Below, in pieces: positions 19,986 to 30,832 of a stretch of 64,000 nucleotides of DNA (positions within the stretch are counted from its first letter, which is position 1; the number at the start of each line of letters is the position of its first letter). A program made the translations under genes and the position numbers. This DNA is from Blakeslea trispora (Eukaryota > Mucoromycota > Mucoromycetes > Mucorales > Choanephoraceae): the NCBI GenBank assembly GCA_025331445.1, contig JAIWNE010000033.1, positions 124,001-188,000 on the forward strand, given 5' to 3'. The notes below the pieces were generated by a model that worked only from the letters and a program-made list of their open reading frames with translations, was not told where the DNA came from and made no database searches.

Positions 19986-22900
19986 ATGTCTGCCTCTATT
20001 GAACAATCTCCTGTTAACTCCCCTGTTGCTGTTGAAGCTGGTGTTGCTTCTCCTGTGTCTCCTGTTGTCCCTGCTACTTCTGTTTCTGACAGTCAAGATG
20101 TGGAAATGGAAAATGCTCCTGCTGAGCAAAACGAAGATGTTATGATCAACATCAATGTTGAAGAAGCCGCTGCTACTTTGGTCGAGTCAGCTCAGCAAGA
20201 CTTTGAGCGCAAGAGAAACCTGTATATGATTGCTCTGGGTCATTACTTGAAGGCCTCAAAGGAAAGTCCCAATGCTGAATCTACGAAGATGGCTTTTGAC
20301 TATATGAAAGAAGAAGAAAGGCTCTATAAGGATGCTCAAGAGGTACTCAAGGTTGTCAAGACTGTGAACTCTCCTGTGTCTGGTTCTTCTGGTCAAGAGG
20401 ACAAGAAAAGCGTGCTTGTTCCCTCCAACCTACCTTTTTTGCAGTTGTCTTCTGATGTAGTCATCAAAGGCAATAAAGAGACTTTCGACTCCGTGTATGA
20501 CTTTTGTCAGGAGTTTATGACAGTATTGGAAGCCCATTCATTATCATTAGATGATAATTGGGAGCGTCTTTTGCCTGTTTGTTTGAACAAAGAGGAACGT
20601 TCTTGGTTTGAAGAGAAGCTAAAGAACAAGAAGCTCAATTGGAAGCAGGCCGAAGCCATTTTGTTTGATCACTATGATACGCCTTTCAGAAAGTTCTTGA
20701 ACATGGGTCGCGTCTGGCGAATGAAGCAAGAGAAGGGTGAATTTGTGCGTTCGTTTGGTGCCAAGTTTCAGAAGGCTCGTAGACAAGCATGTATGGAAGA
20801 TGGTGTGCAGTTGGTTCTTTGTTTCTGGTGGAACCTTCGTCCCGAGGTGAGAGATGTCTCTCTGATTCCGTTGTCTGCCAACTATGGTACCAACATGCCT
20901 TCGAAGATCGAGGACATGATTGCTTTGTTGAGTGCCACCACTAGTGACTCTGCGTCTTGGTTGAACAATCCTGGTGACAAGAAGCATGCTGCTGTGAGAA
21001 ACTCTTTTGGTTCTGGTGAGAGCTCTGGAGACCGTAAGGGTAAGAAGCGTGTGTCGTCTGGTGAGGACCATCAAGGCAAGTCCAAGAAGTCTTGGAATTT
21101 CAACGATGCGTTGAGAAAGAAGGTGTGCTATGCTTGTCGTGCTCCTTGGGTCCCTGGTCACTTGTGTCCTGAAAGGGAAAGAAACTTGCAAGAAAAGGTT
21201 TCGAGAATGGCGGTCCGTTCTGGCAACTCAGCAAGTCCCTCGGACTTTAAATCTGGTGCTGGTGCATCTCAATGGGCGTCGCATGACGAGAATACTAGTG
21301 CTTTGGCCAACATGGCTTTGAAGTGTAAGTCTAATCAAAAAGATGTAGTCATCAAGAGAGACTTTAAAGAAGTAAGCACTAATATTGTTTTTCCTATTCT
21401 TGTAAACAATTCTATTAGAACATACTCCTTATTGGATTGTGGTGCCACCTTTAGTTCTGTGGATGTAGAGTTTTGTTTGAAGAATAAGATAGAGATTAGC
21501 TATATTGAGCACATCAATAAAAATTTAGTGAATAAGAGTAATTTTCATAAGTTTTTTATTCGTTTGGCTGATAGTACTTCTTTTGTGAAGAGAATTGGTA
21601 CTTGTAAATTGAGTGTTACTTGTAATAATCAGACTATTCAGCGCGAATTCGAAGTGATGAATTTAACTAATAGTAATGAGTATGATCTCAGTATTGGTAC
21701 TGATTTCATGTCCTCTTTGGGTATTGGTATTTATGGTTTGCCAATGACATTTGATGATCAGGATTCTAATGAAGAAAGACTTGAAGCTGATAGACGTTTC
21801 AATAATCGTAGTGATCTTCTGGATTCTATCCAAAGAGAGAATGAAAGTAAAGAAAATAATCCTGCTTTAGGTCCTCAAGAGTTTGAGATAGTGATGGATT
21901 ATATCAATCAGTTCATTGATGAAAATCAAGCTATTCCTAAGGGATCGTTTTGTACTATTCCTGAGAGTGTGGTATGTCTGGATACTCCTGAGAATGCTAC
22001 TGCTTATCGAGCTCCTTATCCTATTCCTATTGCTATGCAAGAAGTTGTGGATAAACAAGTCCAGAAGTGGTTAGATAATGGTATCATTGAGAAAGCTCCA
22101 GCCAATACTGCATGGAATACACCTTTGACTGTGGTCTCTAAGACTAATGGTAAGGGTGAGACAACTGGTTATCGTGTATGTCATGATCCTAGAATGTTGA
22201 ATTTGTTGTTGAAGTCAATTGACAGAATGCCTCTGCCTGTGATTGGTGAATTATTTGAAGATTTGAAGGGTGCGAATGTGTATTCTACTCTTGATTTGAA
22301 ATCTGCGTTCAATTCTTTGCGTTTGAATCCAAAGGATGCGCATAAGCTTAGTTTCACTTGGCGTGGTGTTCAGTACAAACCCATTGGTACAGTGTTTGGT
22401 ATTAAGCATGTCAGTTCTCAATTCCAAAGAACTATGAGTATAGCTCTTGAAGGATTATCTTTCGTGAGATTCTTTGTGGATGACATTGTGGTTGCTAGTA
22501 AGAACACTGAGGATCATAGAGAGCATTTGAAGCAAGTGATTCAAAGATTGACTAAGGTTAACTTGAAGTTAAATCCTAAGAAGTGTCATTTCTTCCAAAA
22601 AGAAATTTATCTACTCGGTTTCCATATATCACCTGCTGGTATCACTATGGATCGTAGAAAGTTAGTCAATGTTTTGGATTTCCCTCAACCTAAGACTGGT
22701 AAAGATATCCAGCGCTATTGTGGTTTGATTAACTACTTTAGAAATCTGATCCCAAATGTATCAGCAATAATGGCTCCTTTAGACTCATTAAGAAATGAGA
22801 AATCCATTGTGCATTTGTGGAATGAACAGCATCAAATTGCTTTCGATAATTTGAAGAAGGCTTTGTTGAGTGATACTGTGTTATCCTACCCGGATATGAA

Positions 22901-24770
22901 TGCTAAGTTTTGCATTAGTTGTGATGCTTCTTTGACTGGTATTGGTGCAGTGTTGTATCAAGTCATTGATGGCAAGACAAAGTACATTTCTTTCGTGGCC
23001 AAGAGTTTGTCCAAGAGTGAAAGAAATTATTCGGCTACTAAGCGTGAGTTGTTGGCTGTTGTCTTTGCTTTAAAGCGTTTTCACAAATATGTGTATGGTT
23101 CCCATTTTACCTTGTTTACGGATCATAAGGCGCTTACTTATCTCCACACCCAACGTATCGCCAATCTGATGATGATTGCATGGATGGACACTATTTTGCA
23201 GTATGATTTTAAGATCGTTCATTTACCAGGTGTTTCGAATGTGTTGCCTGATGCGTTGTCGCGTCTGTTTGAAGGTAGTGATTCCCTGCTAAATGAACTG
23301 GGTGAAGATAATTGGATCAAGTCGATCATGCGCAATGGAGCTGTCTCCTTGGAACCTTTACCTGATGTATTGAGTGGTGAGTACTTTACTCCTCCCACTG
23401 AGAATGAGAGAAATAAGCTATTAGTAGACGAACATTTGAAAGGTCATTTTGGTGCAGAAGCAATAGTTCAAGCCTTGAAGAGAAAAGGAATTTATTGGAG
23501 TAATGCACAGAGTCAAGCCAATGATCTGGTACAAGCATGTGTACAGTGTCAGCGTCACAATATTTCTAGAAAAGGCTATAATCCTTTACGTCCTATAACT
23601 GCTCCTATGCCTGGAGATAGTTGGGGTATTGATTTGACTGGTCCCTTTACAATGTCAACTAGAGGAAACGAGTACCTGTTAGTTATGATTGACATTGCTA
23701 GTAAGTTTTATGTACTTAGACCTATCCCGGATAAGAGTGCTGCTACAATTTCTTTGCAGATCTTGGATATAATCAGTACTTATGGTCCAATGAGAAAGTT
23801 ACAGAGTGACAATGGACGCGAGTTTGTGAATTCACTGATGACTTGTGTGAAAGAGAATGTTGGGTTTGAACATGCATTGATATCGCAGTATCATCCTAGA
23901 GCTAATGGTGCAAGTGAAAGAGCTGTACAAGCTGCAGTGAATACCATTAAGAAGCTAGTAGTCGGTAATGTAGCTGATTGGGATTTGAAAGTACCTGCTG
24001 CACAGTTGTTCTTGAATAGCAAGTATAATGCTAGAACAAAGAGTACCCCTTTCTCGTTAATGTTCGGAAGAAACCCAAATGACTTTAAGGAGTTTAGTCA
24101 AGAGAAGGATAATGCGACTGCTGAACAGATTCAGAAAGAGTTGCAAGAGAAAATAAAAAGAATGACTGAGATAGTTTACCCTGCTGTCTATGAACGTGTA
24201 AAGCAAGTCACAGAAAAGCAAAAACAAGTGTTTGATGCTAATCACAAGAAAGTTGAATTTCCTCCTGGATCAACTGTGATGATCTTAGTGACAGAGAAAC
24301 AAAATAAGTTGGATCCTAAGTATAAAGGATTTTACACAGTAGTAAGAAAGACTCAGGCGAATACCTATGTGTTAAAGAATGAAAGAGGTATTCTAGAACC
24401 TAGAAACTATCCACCTTCTCTGTTGAAGAAAGTGTCTGATAAGATATTAGAGAACAAAGATGACATCTTCGAAGTAGAAGCAATTGTTGCTCATATGTTG
24501 AATGATAAGAACCAGTACCTCTACAGGTGTAGATGGCAAGATTATGATGAATCTTATGATACTTGGGAACCTGCTGAGAGTTTCACTGATCCAAAATTCA
24601 TTACTGAATATTGGCAGAGAATTGGTGAAATCCCAGAAAGTATCAAGGAAACAAATAAAGCCAACAAGAAATTGTTGAGAGAACTTCAAAAGGAGAACTC
24701 CGCCAATTCAGGAACAAAGAGAAAAAGATTTACAAGAGCCTATCAGAGTAAGAGATCTCGTAGATCATAA
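19986..24770 (+). CDS. Ty3-B Gag-Pol polyprotein, copy 1 (1,594 aa)
   Basis: Starts at the ATG of ACCATGTCTGCC; the frame is also open a few codons upstream but without an ATG. Gag with coiled, charged N-terminus and Zn-knuckle-like KVCYACRAPWVPGHLC near residue 383; aspartic protease with the active-site triad written D-C-G (LLDCGATF, near 483) instead of D-S/T-G; reverse transcriptase with FVDD near 830; RNase H SCDASLTG near 980 and FTDHKAL; integrase HHCC (HLKGHFG...CVQCQRH), GIDLTG near 1213, SDNGREF near 1273 and ASERAV near 1310; C-terminal chromodomain FEVEAIVAH...YRCRWQDY near 1495-1550. Basic C-terminal tail RKRFTRAYQSKRSRRS. The frame is intact. Confidence 0.95.
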   Translation: MSASIEQSPVNSPVAVEAGVASPVSPVVPATSVSDSQDVEMENAPAEQNEDVMININVEEAAATLVESAQQDFERKRNLYMIALGHYLKASKESPNAESTKMAFDYMKEEERLYKDAQEVLKVVKTVNSPVSGSSGQEDKKSVLVPSNLPFLQLSSDVVIKGNKETFDSVYDFCQEFMTVLEAHSLSLDDNWERLLPVCLNKEERSWFEEKLKNKKLNWKQAEAILFDHYDTPFRKFLNMGRVWRMKQEKGEFVRSFGAKFQKARRQACMEDGVQLVLCFWWNLRPEVRDVSLIPLSANYGTNMPSKIEDMIALLSATTSDSASWLNNPGDKKHAAVRNSFGSGESSGDRKGKKRVSSGEDHQGKSKKSWNFNDALRKKVCYACRAPWVPGHLCPERERNLQEKVSRMAVRSGNSASPSDFKSGAGASQWASHDENTSALANMALKCKSNQKDVVIKRDFKEVSTNIVFPILVNNSIRTYSLLDCGATFSSVDVEFCLKNKIEISYIEHINKNLVNKSNFHKFFIRLADSTSFVKRIGTCKLSVTCNNQTIQREFEVMNLTNSNEYDLSIGTDFMSSLGIGIYGLPMTFDDQDSNEERLEADRRFNNRSDLLDSIQRENESKENNPALGPQEFEIVMDYINQFIDENQAIPKGSFCTIPESVVCLDTPENATAYRAPYPIPIAMQEVVDKQVQKWLDNGIIEKAPANTAWNTPLTVVSKTNGKGETTGYRVCHDPRMLNLLLKSIDRMPLPVIGELFEDLKGANVYSTLDLKSAFNSLRLNPKDAHKLSFTWRGVQYKPIGTVFGIKHVSSQFQRTMSIALEGLSFVRFFVDDIVVASKNTEDHREHLKQVIQRLTKVNLKLNPKKCHFFQKEIYLLGFHISPAGITMDRRKLVNVLDFPQPKTGKDIQRYCGLINYFRNLIPNVSAIMAPLDSLRNEKSIVHLWNEQHQIAFDNLKKALLSDTVLSYPDMNAKFCISCDASLTGIGAVLYQVIDGKTKYISFVAKSLSKSERNYSATKRELLAVVFALKRFHKYVYGSHFTLFTDHKALTYLHTQRIANLMMIAWMDTILQYDFKIVHLPGVSNVLPDALSRLFEGSDSLLNELGEDNWIKSIMRNGAVSLEPLPDVLSGEYFTPPTENERNKLLVDEHLKGHFGAEAIVQALKRKGIYWSNAQSQANDLVQACVQCQRHNISRKGYNPLRPITAPMPGDSWGIDLTGPFTMSTRGNEYLLVMIDIASKFYVLRPIPDKSAATISLQILDIISTYGPMRKLQSDNGREFVNSLMTCVKENVGFEHALISQYHPRANGASERAVQAAVNTIKKLVVGNVADWDLKVPAAQLFLNSKYNARTKSTPFSLMFGRNPNDFKEFSQEKDNATAEQIQKELQEKIKRMTEIVYPAVYERVKQVTEKQKQVFDANHKKVEFPPGSTVMILVTEKQNKLDPKYKGFYTVVRKTQANTYVLKNERGILEPRNYPPSLLKKVSDKILENKDDIFEVEAIVAHMLNDKNQYLYRCRWQDYDESYDTWEPAESFTDPKFITEYWQRIGEIPESIKETNKANKKLLRELQKENSANSGTKRKRFTRAYQSKRSRRS

Positions 24771-24950
24771 ATAATGGTTATTTATGGATCAAGACTTGGT
24801 CTTAGCATTGTTGCAGTAAACCAGATAATAGAGTTATTATCTGACATATACAAATAGTCTGTATATAGTATTTAAAAAAAAAAAAAGTTGTAACTGCTTC
24901 GTAGTACTGCTTCTGATATAGATCAAAGTGTTTGACGGTATTAGTTAATA

Positions 24951-24965
24951 CCTGGGTGGGGATAA
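24951..24965 (+). promoter_or_regulatory. Ty3-B polypurine tract, copy 1
   Basis: CCTGGGTGGGGATAA lies directly before the second LTR. The same sequence is found at 30385-30399 and in the B-related relic before 57856, which supports a role as the plus-strand primer. Confidence 0.75.
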
Positions 24966-25398
24966 TGTCGTGTTTGGCTTGTCTGAACATGAATTCCTTA
25001 AGAATTGAAGTCTATTTTTGTATATAAAGATCTACATCATAATTGGATTAAGTAATCCTATCAACGTTATGTCAGTCTAGAATGATTTCATTAGCAAGTG
25101 CTATGAATCTGGACTAAAGAAGATGATAAGCAATAAGTCTTGCTAAAGAAAGTAAAATGTCAATATGTCATTAAAGGTGACACAAACTAGTCTATGACAT
25201 TGTTCTCTTGAATATCCAGATTTAGTAAAGAGTAAAGACTAAAGGAAGTCAAAGACGTAATAGCAATAGTAGATAGCAATTGGTATAAATACTCTCATTT
25301 ATTTTGTTCATAATAAAGGCATACGTAAAACAGTCTCAAACTACTTACTATATTTTTCCTCCTAAAACCTTTATCTATTTTCATACCTAAATATCACA
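24966..25398 (+). repeat. Ty3-B LTR 2 (shared, middle)
   Basis: 433 bp, serving as 3' LTR for the first unit and 5' LTR for the second. Its flanks are the polypurine tract on the left and the T-run/primer site on the right, with no duplication, so the two units are fused through this LTR. Confidence 0.93.
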
Positions 25399-25411
25399 TT
25401 TTTTAGTTTGA
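25284..25411 (+). promoter_or_regulatory. Ty3-B promoter and putative self-primer pair, copy 2
   Basis: Same arrangement as 19850-19977 shifted by 5,434 bp: TATAAATA, TCAAACTA 52 nt on, and TAGTTTGA after the LTR. Confidence 0.6.
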
Positions 25412-25419
25412 ATTCTACC

Positions 25420-28400
25420 ATGTCTGCCTCTATTGAACAATCTCCTGTTAACTCCCCTGTTGCTGTTGAAGCTGGTGTTGCTTCTCCTGTGTCTCCTGTT
25501 GTCCCTGCTACTTCTGTTTCTGACAGTCAAGATGTGGAAATGGAAAATGCTCCTGCTGAGCAAAACGAAGATGTTATGATCAACATCAATGTTGAAGAAG
25601 CCGCTGCTACTTTGGTCGAGTCAGCTCAGCAAGACTTTGAGCGCAAGAGAAACCTGTATATGATTGCTCTGGGTCATTACTTGAAGGCCTCAAAGGAAAG
25701 TCCCAATGCTGAATCTACGAAGATGGCTTTTGACTATATGAAAGAAGAAGAAAGGCTCTATAAGGATGCTCAAGAGGTACTCAAGGTTGTCAAGACTGTG
25801 AACTCTCCTGTGTCTGGTTCTTCTGGTCAAGAGGACAAGAAAAGCGTGCTTGTTCCCTCCAACCTACCTTTTTTGCAGTTGTCTTCTGATGTAGTCATCA
25901 AAGGCAATAAAGAGACTTTCGACTCCGTGTATGACTTTTGTCAGGAGTTTATGACAGTATTGGAAGCCCATTCATTATCATTAGATGATAATTGGGAGCG
26001 TCTTTTGCCTGTTTGTTTGAACAAAGAGGAACGTTCTTGGTTTGAAGAGAAGCTAAAGAACAAGAAGCTCAATTGGAAGCAGGCCGAAGCCATTTTGTTT
26101 GATCACTATGATACGCCTTTCAGAAAGTTCTTGAACATGGGTCGCGTCTGGCGAATGAAGCAAGAGAAGGGTGAATTTGTGCGTTCGTTTGGTGCCAAGT
26201 TTCAGAAGGCTCGTAGACAAGCATGTATGGAAGATGGTGTGCAGTTGGTTCTTTGTTTCTGGTGGAACCTTCGTCCCGAGGTGAGAGATGTCTCTCTGAT
26301 TCCGTTGTCTGCCAACTATGGTACCAACATGCCTTCGAAGATCGAGGACATGATTGCTTTGTTGAGTGCCACCACTAGTGACTCTGCGTCTTGGTTGAAC
26401 AATCCTGGTGACAAGAAGCATGCTGCTGTGAGAAACTCTTTTGGTTCTGGTGAGAGCTCTGGAGACCGTAAGGGTAAGAAGCGTGTGTCGTCTGGTGAGG
26501 ACCATCAAGGCAAGTCCAAGAAGTCTTGGAATTTCAACGATGCGTTGAGAAAGAAGGTGTGCTATGCTTGTCGTGCTCCTTGGGTCCCTGGTCACTTGTG
26601 TCCTGAAAGGGAAAGAAACTTGCAAGAAAAGGTTTCGAGAATGGCGGTCCGTTCTGGCAACTCAGCAAGTCCCTCGGACTTTAAATCTGGTGCTGGTGCA
26701 TCTCAATGGGCGTCGCATGACGAGAATACTAGTGCTTTGGCCAACATGGCTTTGAAGTGTAAGTCTAATCAAAAAGATGTAGTCATCAAGAGAGACTTTA
26801 AAGAAGTAAGCACTAATATTGTTTTTCCTATTCTTGTAAACAATTCTATTAGAACATACTCCTTATTGGATTGTGGTGCCACCTTTAGTTCTGTGGATGT
26901 AGAGTTTTGTTTGAAGAATAAGATAGAGATTAGCTATATTGAGCACATCAATAAAAATTTAGTGAATAAGAGTAATTTTCATAAGTTTTTTATTCGTTTG
27001 GCTGATAGTACTTCTTTTGTGAAGAGAATTGGTACTTGTAAATTGAGTGTTACTTGTAATAATCAGACTATTCAGCGCGAATTCGAAGTGATGAATTTAA
27101 CTAATAGTAATGAGTATGATCTCAGTATTGGTACTGATTTCATGTCCTCTTTGGGTATTGGTATTTATGGTTTGCCAATGACATTTGATGATCAGGATTC
27201 TAATGAAGAAAGACTTGAAGCTGATAGACGTTTCAATAATCGTAGTGATCTTCTGGATTCTATCCAAAGAGAGAATGAAAGTAAAGAAAATAATCCTGCT
27301 TTAGGTCCTCAAGAGTTTGAGATAGTGATGGATTATATCAATCAGTTCATTGATGAAAATCAAGCTATTCCTAAGGGATCGTTTTGTACTATTCCTGAGA
27401 GTGTGGTATGTCTGGATACTCCTGAGAATGCTACTGCTTATCGAGCTCCTTATCCTATTCCTATTGCTATGCAAGAAGTTGTGGATAAACAAGTCCAGAA
27501 GTGGTTAGATAATGGTATCATTGAGAAAGCTCCAGCCAATACTGCATGGAATACACCTTTGACTGTGGTCTCTAAGACTAATGGTAAGGGTGAGACAACT
27601 GGTTATCGTGTATGTCATGATCCTAGAATGTTGAATTTGTTGTTGAAGTCAATTGACAGAATGCCTCTGCCTGTGATTGGTGAATTATTTGAAGATTTGA
27701 AGGGTGCGAATGTGTATTCTACTCTTGATTTGAAATCTGCGTTCAATTCTTTGCGTTTGAATCCAAAGGATGCGCATAAGCTTAGTTTCACTTGGCGTGG
27801 TGTTCAGTACAAACCCATTGGTACAGTGTTTGGTATTAAGCATGTCAGTTCTCAATTCCAAAGAACTATGAGTATAGCTCTTGAAGGATTATCTTTCGTG
27901 AGATTCTTTGTGGATGACATTGTGGTTGCTAGTAAGAACACTGAGGATCATAGAGAGCATTTGAAGCAAGTGATTCAAAGATTGACTAAGGTTAACTTGA
28001 AGTTAAATCCTAAGAAGTGTCATTTCTTCCAAAAAGAAATTTATCTACTCGGTTTCCATATATCACCTGCTGGTATCACTATGGATCGTAGAAAGTTAGT
28101 CAATGTTTTGGATTTCCCTCAACCTAAGACTGGTAAAGATATCCAGCGCTATTGTGGTTTGATTAACTACTTTAGAAATCTGATCCCAAATGTATCAGCA
28201 ATAATGGCTCCTTTAGACTCATTAAGAAATGAGAAATCCATTGTGCATTTGTGGAATGAACAGCATCAAATTGCTTTCGATAATTTGAAGAAGGCTTTGT
28301 TGAGTGATACTGTGTTATCCTACCCGGATATGAATGCTAAGTTTTGCATTAGTTGTGATGCTTCTTTGACTGGTATTGGTGCAGTGTTGTATCAAGTCAT

Positions 28401-30204
28401 TGATGGCAAGACAAAGTACATTTCTTTCGTGGCCAAGAGTTTGTCCAAGAGTGAAAGAAATTATTCGGCTACTAAGCGTGAGTTGTTGGCTGTTGTCTTT
28501 GCTTTAAAGCGTTTTCACAAATATGTGTATGGTTCCCATTTTACCTTGTTTACGGATCATAAGGCGCTTACTTATCTCCACACCCAACGTATCGCCAATC
28601 TGATGATGATTGCATGGATGGACACTATTTTGCAGTATGATTTTAAGATCGTTCATTTACCAGGTGTTTCGAATGTGTTGCCTGATGCGTTGTCGCGTCT
28701 GTTTGAAGGTAGTGATTCCCTGCTAAATGAACTGGGTGAAGATAATTGGATCAAGTCGATCATGCGCAATGGAGCTGTCTCCTTGGAACCTTTACCTGAT
28801 GTATTGAGTGGTGAGTACTTTACTCCTCCCACTGAGAATGAGAGAAATAAGCTATTAGTAGACGAACATTTGAAAGGTCATTTTGGTGCAGAAGCAATAG
28901 TTCAAGCCTTGAAGAGAAAAGGAATTTATTGGAGTAATGCACAGAGTCAAGCCAATGATCTGGTACAAGCATGTGTACAGTGTCAGCGTCACAATATTTC
29001 TAGAAAAGGCTATAATCCTTTACGTCCTATAACTGCTCCTATGCCTGGAGATAGTTGGGGTATTGATTTGACTGGTCCCTTTACAATGTCAACTAGAGGA
29101 AACGAGTACCTGTTAGTTATGATTGACATTGCTAGTAAGTTTTATGTACTTAGACCTATCCCGGATAAGAGTGCTGCTACAATTTCTTTGCAGATCTTGG
29201 ATATAATCAGTACTTATGGTCCAATGAGAAAGTTACAGAGTGACAATGGACGCGAGTTTGTGAATTCACTGATGACTTGTGTGAAAGAGAATGTTGGGTT
29301 TGAACATGCATTGATATCGCAGTATCATCCTAGAGCTAATGGTGCAAGTGAAAGAGCTGTACAAGCTGCAGTGAATACCATTAAGAAGCTAGTAGTCGGT
29401 AATGTAGCTGATTGGGATTTGAAAGTACCTGCTGCACAGTTGTTCTTGAATAGCAAGTATAATGCTAGAACAAAGAGTACCCCTTTCTCGTTAATGTTCG
29501 GAAGAAACCCAAATGACTTTAAGGAGTTTAGTCAAGAGAAGGATAATGCGACTGCTGAACAGATTCAGAAAGAGTTGCAAGAGAAAATAAAAAGAATGAC
29601 TGAGATAGTTTACCCTGCTGTCTATGAACGTGTAAAGCAAGTCACAGAAAAGCAAAAACAAGTGTTTGATGCTAATCACAAGAAAGTTGAATTTCCTCCT
29701 GGATCAACTGTGATGATCTTAGTGACAGAGAAACAAAATAAGTTGGATCCTAAGTATAAAGGATTTTACACAGTAGTAAGAAAGACTCAGGCGAATACCT
29801 ATGTGTTAAAGAATGAAAGAGGTATTCTAGAACCTAGAAACTATCCACCTTCTCTGTTGAAGAAAGTGTCTGATAAGATATTAGAGAACAAAGATGACAT
29901 CTTCGAAGTAGAAGCAATTGTTGCTCATATGTTGAATGATAAGAACCAGTACCTCTACAGGTGTAGATGGCAAGATTATGATGAATCTTATGATACTTGG
30001 GAACCTGCTGAGAGTTTCACTGATCCAAAATTCATTACTGAATATTGGCAGAGAATTGGTGAAATCCCAGAAAGTATCAAGGAAACAAATAAAGCCAACA
30101 AGAAATTGTTGAGAGAACTTCAAAAGGAGAACTCCGCCAATTCAGGAACAAAGAGAAAAAGATTTACAAGAGCCTATCAGAGTAAGAGATCTCGTAGATC
30201 ATAA
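25420..30204 (+). CDS. Ty3-B Gag-Pol polyprotein, copy 2 (1,594 aa)
   Basis: Translates identically to 19986-24770, including the unusual D-C-G protease triad, FVDD reverse transcriptase motif, integrase residues and chromodomain. No stops or shifts. Identity of the two frames indicates that the duplication is very recent, or that gene conversion or assembly collapse has homogenised them. Confidence 0.94.
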   Translation: MSASIEQSPVNSPVAVEAGVASPVSPVVPATSVSDSQDVEMENAPAEQNEDVMININVEEAAATLVESAQQDFERKRNLYMIALGHYLKASKESPNAESTKMAFDYMKEEERLYKDAQEVLKVVKTVNSPVSGSSGQEDKKSVLVPSNLPFLQLSSDVVIKGNKETFDSVYDFCQEFMTVLEAHSLSLDDNWERLLPVCLNKEERSWFEEKLKNKKLNWKQAEAILFDHYDTPFRKFLNMGRVWRMKQEKGEFVRSFGAKFQKARRQACMEDGVQLVLCFWWNLRPEVRDVSLIPLSANYGTNMPSKIEDMIALLSATTSDSASWLNNPGDKKHAAVRNSFGSGESSGDRKGKKRVSSGEDHQGKSKKSWNFNDALRKKVCYACRAPWVPGHLCPERERNLQEKVSRMAVRSGNSASPSDFKSGAGASQWASHDENTSALANMALKCKSNQKDVVIKRDFKEVSTNIVFPILVNNSIRTYSLLDCGATFSSVDVEFCLKNKIEISYIEHINKNLVNKSNFHKFFIRLADSTSFVKRIGTCKLSVTCNNQTIQREFEVMNLTNSNEYDLSIGTDFMSSLGIGIYGLPMTFDDQDSNEERLEADRRFNNRSDLLDSIQRENESKENNPALGPQEFEIVMDYINQFIDENQAIPKGSFCTIPESVVCLDTPENATAYRAPYPIPIAMQEVVDKQVQKWLDNGIIEKAPANTAWNTPLTVVSKTNGKGETTGYRVCHDPRMLNLLLKSIDRMPLPVIGELFEDLKGANVYSTLDLKSAFNSLRLNPKDAHKLSFTWRGVQYKPIGTVFGIKHVSSQFQRTMSIALEGLSFVRFFVDDIVVASKNTEDHREHLKQVIQRLTKVNLKLNPKKCHFFQKEIYLLGFHISPAGITMDRRKLVNVLDFPQPKTGKDIQRYCGLINYFRNLIPNVSAIMAPLDSLRNEKSIVHLWNEQHQIAFDNLKKALLSDTVLSYPDMNAKFCISCDASLTGIGAVLYQVIDGKTKYISFVAKSLSKSERNYSATKRELLAVVFALKRFHKYVYGSHFTLFTDHKALTYLHTQRIANLMMIAWMDTILQYDFKIVHLPGVSNVLPDALSRLFEGSDSLLNELGEDNWIKSIMRNGAVSLEPLPDVLSGEYFTPPTENERNKLLVDEHLKGHFGAEAIVQALKRKGIYWSNAQSQANDLVQACVQCQRHNISRKGYNPLRPITAPMPGDSWGIDLTGPFTMSTRGNEYLLVMIDIASKFYVLRPIPDKSAATISLQILDIISTYGPMRKLQSDNGREFVNSLMTCVKENVGFEHALISQYHPRANGASERAVQAAVNTIKKLVVGNVADWDLKVPAAQLFLNSKYNARTKSTPFSLMFGRNPNDFKEFSQEKDNATAEQIQKELQEKIKRMTEIVYPAVYERVKQVTEKQKQVFDANHKKVEFPPGSTVMILVTEKQNKLDPKYKGFYTVVRKTQANTYVLKNERGILEPRNYPPSLLKKVSDKILENKDDIFEVEAIVAHMLNDKNQYLYRCRWQDYDESYDTWEPAESFTDPKFITEYWQRIGEIPESIKETNKANKKLLRELQKENSANSGTKRKRFTRAYQSKRSRRS

Positions 30205-30384
30205 ATAATGGTTATTTATGGATCAAGACTTGGTCTTAGCATTGTTGCAGTAAACCAGATAATAGAGTTATTATCTGACATATACAAATAGTCTGTATAT
30301 AGTATTTAAAAAAAAAAAAAGTTGTAACTGCTTCGTAGTACTGCTTCTGATATAGATCAAAGTGTTTGACGGTATTAGTTAATA

Positions 30385-30399
30385 CCTGGGTGGGGATAA
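30385..30399 (+). promoter_or_regulatory. Ty3-B polypurine tract, copy 2
   Basis: CCTGGGTGGGGATAA immediately before the third LTR. Confidence 0.75.
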
Positions 30400-30832
30400 T
30401 GTCGTGTTTGGCTTGTCTGAACATGAATTCCTTAAGAATTGAAGTCTATTTTTGTATATAAAGATCTACATCATAATTGGATTAAGTAATCCTATCAACG
30501 TTATGTCAGTCTAGAATGATTTCATTAGCAAGTGCTATGAATCTGGACTAAAGAAGATGATAAGCAATAAGTCTTGCTAAAGAAAGTAAAATGTCAATAT
30601 GTCATTAAAGGTGACACAAACTAGTCTATGACATTGTTCTCTTGAATATCCAGATTTAGTAAAGAGTAAAGACTAAAGGAAGTCAAAGACGTAATAGCAA
30701 TAGTAGATAGCAATTGGTATAAATACTCTCATTTATTTTGTTCATAATAAAGGCATACGTAAAACAGTCTCAAACTACTAACTATATTTTTCCTCCTAAA
30801 ACCTTTATCTATTTTCATACCTAAATATCACA
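30400..30832 (+). repeat. Ty3-B LTR 3
   Basis: 433 bp, TGTCGTGTTTGG ... ATATCACA, followed by the duplication GTTAA at 30833-30837. It differs from LTR 1 and 2 at 30780. Confidence 0.93.

Larger units (their letters stand above)
19532..30832 (+). mobile_element. Tandem array of two Ty3-B chromoviruses sharing three LTRs
   Basis: Structure LTR-internal-LTR-internal-LTR: LTRs 19532-19964, 24966-25398, 30400-30832 (433 bp each), internal regions of 5,001 bp each, period 5,434 bp. One 5-bp duplication, GTTAA, flanks the entire array (19527-19531, 30833-30837), and none is seen at the inner junctions. The two polyproteins are identical as translated. Only two LTR differences were noted: G at 19539 where the others have T, and A at 30780 where the others have T. 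Either one insertion was expanded by unequal LTR recombination or a tandem intermediate integrated. An assembly duplication must be excluded. Confidence 0.92.

Noticed and set aside
19974..19988. Start of the Ty3-B polyprotein at the upstream TTG (also the TTG/GTG-type starts at 25408, 41072 and 44446)
   Set aside because: Eukaryotic translation should use ATG; the in-frame ATG follows in good context at 19986, 25420 and 41159, and 44446 is inside a solo LTR.
20619..21191. 190-codon antisense open frame in Ty3-B gag (repeated at 26053-26625)
   Set aside because: Lies wholly opposite the gag coding frame, has no recognisable domain and is present only because the sense strand is codon-biased.
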